The notes under the pieces were generated by a model that saw nothing but the letters and a program-made list of their open reading frames with translations, made no database searches and had not been told where the DNA came from. 14,558 bases of DNA from Dehalococcoidales bacterium (GTDB lineage: Bacteria > Chloroflexota > Dehalococcoidia > Dehalococcoidales > ARS1013), in the NCBI GenBank assembly GCA_030672225.1, contig DAOVGW010000040.1, forward strand, positions 1 through 14,558, read 5' to 3'. Numbering within the stretch: position 1 is the stretch's first letter; the number at the start of each line of letters is the position of its first letter. The position numbers were made by a program, and so were the translations under genes. Of the stretch, positions 12,714 to 14,558 are shown piece by piece.

Positions 12714-12947
12714 ATGAAGGCAGACCAGACACTGGATTGCATGGGGCTTTATTGCCCTATACCCATTATCAAAACCGCAGAGAAGATTAAACAGTTAAAG
12801 CGGGGAGAGGTCCTGGAGGTGGTGGCTGATGATAAGGGAGTAAAGCAGGATATGCAGGCTTGGTGTGAGGCTACCGAACACGAATTCCTGGGAGTGGAGG
12901 GGGATAGTGGGGAAGTCCGGGTTTATGTGAAAAAAACACACGACTGA
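12714..12947 (+). CDS. tusA: TusA-family sulfurtransferase
   Basis: TusA carries persulfide sulfur between proteins. The 77-residue protein has LDCMGLYCPIPIIKTAEKIKQ (7-27) with the family CPxP motif, in which C14 is the persulfide cysteine and C9 the frequent second one. LKRGEVLEVVADDKGVKQDMQAWCEATEH follows with W50-C51, and a last strand VRVYVKK. Length is normal. AAGGAGG lies five bases before the ATG. It closes the plus-strand cluster, 36 bases after the DsrE-family gene. With the canonical desulfurase upstream it could feed tRNA thiolation, molybdenum cofactor synthesis or FdhD; no tusBCDE or mnmA is present here, so the acceptor is not shown. No convincing terminator is seen in the 52 bases between it and the converging protease gene. 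Confidence 0.93.
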   Translation: MKADQTLDCMGLYCPIPIIKTAEKIKQLKRGEVLEVVADDKGVKQDMQAWCEATEHEFLGVEGDSGEVRVYVKKTHD

Positions 12948-12999
12948 AAAACCCGGTTATATCTTAGCTAGGTTCTCTGTATGGAGACTCATTTCAAGA

Positions 13000-14106
13000 C
13001 TATACACCCAGCTTGTCATGCACATTAAAGAAGGAAAGCAGGTTGTCGCGGGCTACTATGCCAACGATGTTACCATCCTCAACTACCGGCAGTTGATTAA
13101 TGCCTTGTTCGGTTAAGATTTTCAGTACACTGGAAAGGTCTTCATTGGGTGTCACCCACTTTAGCTTCTCAAATGGTGTCATGACTTCTTTCACCGTTTT
13201 GCTAGCCCACTGGTCACGGGGCACTGCCTTTATATTCTGCAGGCTAACCAGCCCCAGTACGCGGCTATCTGCCACCACCAGGCAGTGACGGCCAGAAGGT
13301 AGGATATACTCGTTGACTAGCTTTTCAATAGTAGTATCTGAAGGCACCATGAGGCAGTCTCGGGTCATTATCTCGCTGGTTAAATGGTCCTTAAGCACCT
13401 GTTGCAGGGCCAGCTGACGGTAGCTACCAGCAGCTGCGTTGCCTAAAAACCAGCCAATAAAGGCAAGCCAGAGCCCGTTAAACAGGAACCCCGAGAAGAT
13501 AAGCCATACACCACCAAAGATGAAGAGAAAGCCTACTCCCTGGCCGATATTGGTTGCTATCTTAGTAGCCCGGCGTAGGTCCCGGCTTTGCCACCACAGT
13601 ATTGCCCGCAGCACACGTCCCCCATCCAGTGGAAAACCGGGGATAAGGTTAAAGACGGCGAGTATTAAATTTATCCACCCAAGCCAGAAGGCTACCGCTA
13701 TCGCTACCTCAGCCGTATCGGGTAACATAAACCAGATTGCCCAGAATATGCCACCTAATGCGAAGCTGGTTAGTGGCCCGGCCAGTGCGATACGGAATTC
13801 AACCTTAGGCTCTTTCGGCTCCTCGGTTATCAGAGAGACACCGCCAAAAATAAAGAGGGTTATTGATTTAACCGGGATGCCTGATGCCTGAGCAACCAGG
13901 CTGTGCATCAGCTCGTGTGCCAGGATGGAGCCGAAGAAGAGCAGGCTGGTCACCACGCCGGCGAATATTGAGGTGGCTAGACCCCAGTTCGGGAAATAGC
14001 TGGTAGTCAGAGCCCAGGTCACCACCACAAAAACGATGAACCAGGAATAATTAAGCCTTATGGAAATGCCAAATAGCTTGCCAATAGGTATGCCGCCTCT
14101 TAGCAC
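13000..14106 (-). CDS. Site-2 protease family membrane zinc protease with two CBS domains
   Basis: This 368-residue intramembrane metalloprotease is of the SpoIVFB/Rip3 type. LAHELMHSLVA (62-72) gives the zinc motif HExxH (H64, E65, H68). NLIPGFPLDGGRVLRA (153-168) supplies the third zinc ligand D161. About six hydrophobic segments span residues 18-222. The C-terminal part (about 243-368) holds two CBS domains, the first starting near LTSEIMTRDCLMVPSDTTI and the second near VKEVMTPFEKLKWV; these usually bind adenine nucleotides. Such proteases cut membrane-anchored regulators, but the substrate is unknown. The start is GTG at 14106 with AAGGAG about ten bases upstream. It converges on tusA and lies 67 bases after a truncated DUF4367-like gene on the same strand, possibly an operon. 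Confidence 0.93.
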   Translation of the reverse strand: MLRGGIPIGKLFGISIRLNYSWFIVFVVVTWALTTSYFPNWGLATSIFAGVVTSLLFFGSILAHELMHSLVAQASGIPVKSITLFIFGGVSLITEEPKEPKVEFRIALAGPLTSFALGGIFWAIWFMLPDTAEVAIAVAFWLGWINLILAVFNLIPGFPLDGGRVLRAILWWQSRDLRRATKIATNIGQGVGFLFIFGGVWLIFSGFLFNGLWLAFIGWFLGNAAAGSYRQLALQQVLKDHLTSEIMTRDCLMVPSDTTIEKLVNEYILPSGRHCLVVADSRVLGLVSLQNIKAVPRDQWASKTVKEVMTPFEKLKWVTPNEDLSSVLKILTEQGINQLPVVEDGNIVGIVARDNLLSFFNVHDKLGV

Positions 14107-14173
14107 CTGACAACCACTCCTTTTTTAAGCTTGCCCATTGAAATTGTTTAATGTGTTGGGTCTTTGAGTTTAT

Positions 14174-14558
14174 TTAGTCCAAGCGTCTTAGTGACTCAGC
14201 GATTTTGACCATTTCTTTTTCAGTTATCCACTCGGCGGGATAGAGCATAGCTCGTATCATCACGCCGACCACTTCATCCGGAGATAGCTCAAAGTCAAAA
14301 TACAAGCTAAGGTACAACCCTTCGTAGTCCCATTCGGGGGTATATTCGGCCAGCAGTTCGGGGTCAGCCTTTTGCAGTTGTTGCAGGGTATCGGTAGACC
14401 AGCTTCCGCGAACCAGATAGGCTGTCTCTCCGTTCACCTTGACCTCGGAAACGGCATCATCGGGCCGCTGCCATTCCAGCCCCAGGCTTTGAAGTAAAGC
14501 ATTATCACTGACTGATGGTGGAAAGCTCCAGGGATATTGAATAAGGACATTATGGGAA
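14174..14558 (-). CDS. C-terminal part of a DUF4367-like protein (5' end off the right edge)
   Basis: The frame is open from the right edge to a stop at 14174-14176, giving 127 residues, and contains no ATG. A GTG at 14437 is an internal codon, because sequence upstream continues coherently with VLIQYPWSFPP, LLQSLGLEWQRP and DDAVSEVKVNGETAYLVRGSW. The order of a G-x-AYL strand, a tryptophan-rich strand, WDYEGLYLSLYFDFELSPDEVV and finally MVKIAESLRRLD resembles DUF4367 domains, which are found outside the membrane on anti-sigma-like and lipoprotein-like proteins. The assignment is by pattern only. Any signal peptide or anchor would be in the unseen N-terminus. It may share a transcript with the downstream site-2 protease gene. 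Confidence 0.6.
   Translation of the reverse strand, partial: SHNVLIQYPWSFPPSVSDNALLQSLGLEWQRPDDAVSEVKVNGETAYLVRGSWSTDTLQQLQKADPELLAEYTPEWDYEGLYLSLYFDFELSPDEVVGVMIRAMLYPAEWITEKEMVKIAESLRRLD

Noticed and set aside
12948..12999. Terminator between the converging tusA and protease genes
   Set aside because: I looked for a stem followed by T (either strand) and found only AACCCGGTT, which cannot form a loop.
13439..13891. 150-residue plus-strand frame opposite the site-2 protease
   Set aside because: The product is low-complexity, rich in Pro, Ser, Lys and Arg, with no motif. The opposite strand encodes a protein with complete catalytic motifs.
14174..14437. Reading the right-edge gene as a complete 87-residue protein starting at GTG 14437
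   Set aside because: The frame stays open to the window edge with protein-like sequence continuing the domain, and no ribosome-binding site precedes 14437. It is a truncated larger gene.

Overview
The window looks like chromosomal DNA from an anaerobic bacterium. The gene families (Acr3, thioredoxin-linked ArsC, an IscR-like Rrf2 regulator, an O-acetylserine route to cysteine, FdhD, a NIL-domain protein, DsrE/TusA carriers and two NifS-type proteins) and the mixed ATG/GTG/TTG starts would suit an anaerobic Chloroflexota member such as Dehalococcoidia, but that assignment is an impression; no marker gene fixes the taxonomy. No tRNA, rRNA, insertion sequence or CRISPR array was seen, and no gene-free stretch exceeds 300 bases.

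Layout. Positions 1-2886 are on the minus strand: the N-terminal two thirds of an aminodeoxychorismate synthase (pabB, cut by the left edge) with its own promoter, then an arsenic operon read arsR-arsC-acr3. A 155-base divergent intergenic region (2887-3041) follows. On the ars side it holds a 14-bp perfect palindrome overlapping a promoter. On the other side it has a good sigma-70-type promoter followed by a 27-bp inverted repeat matching the IscR type 1 box.

Positions 3042-12947 are fourteen plus-strand genes with gaps of about 70 bases or less, possibly one long transcript: an IscR-like Rrf2 regulator, cysK, cysE, a cystathionine gamma-synthase/lyase family enzyme, thrC, a NIL-domain protein, a canonical cysteine desulfurase, fdhD, a 3-Cys ferredoxin, a 56-residue unknown protein, a second NifS-like protein without its PLP lysine, an IscU scaffold fused to two zinc ribbons, a DsrE-family protein and TusA. 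Together they could make cysteine from serine and sulfide, withdraw its sulfur as persulfide, and pass it to Fe-S clusters, to molybdenum/tungsten enzymes (FdhD) and to TusA/DsrE carriers. An iron-sulfur-sensing repressor would control the set.

The most striking item is the second NifS-like protein (10401-11588). It is full length and keeps the active-loop cysteine. However, the PLP lysine is Gln, the PLP-stacking and phosphate-binding positions are changed, and the substrate-binding Arg is Leu. It sits one base before the IscU-zinc-ribbon gene. This suggests a non-enzymatic partner of the scaffold, recalling the lysine-less IscS of Archaeoglobus fulgidus, next to a canonical desulfurase in the same cluster.

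Positions 13000-14558 return to the minus strand: a membrane-embedded site-2-type zinc protease with two CBS domains and, upstream of it, the C-terminal part of a DUF4367-like protein cut by the right edge.
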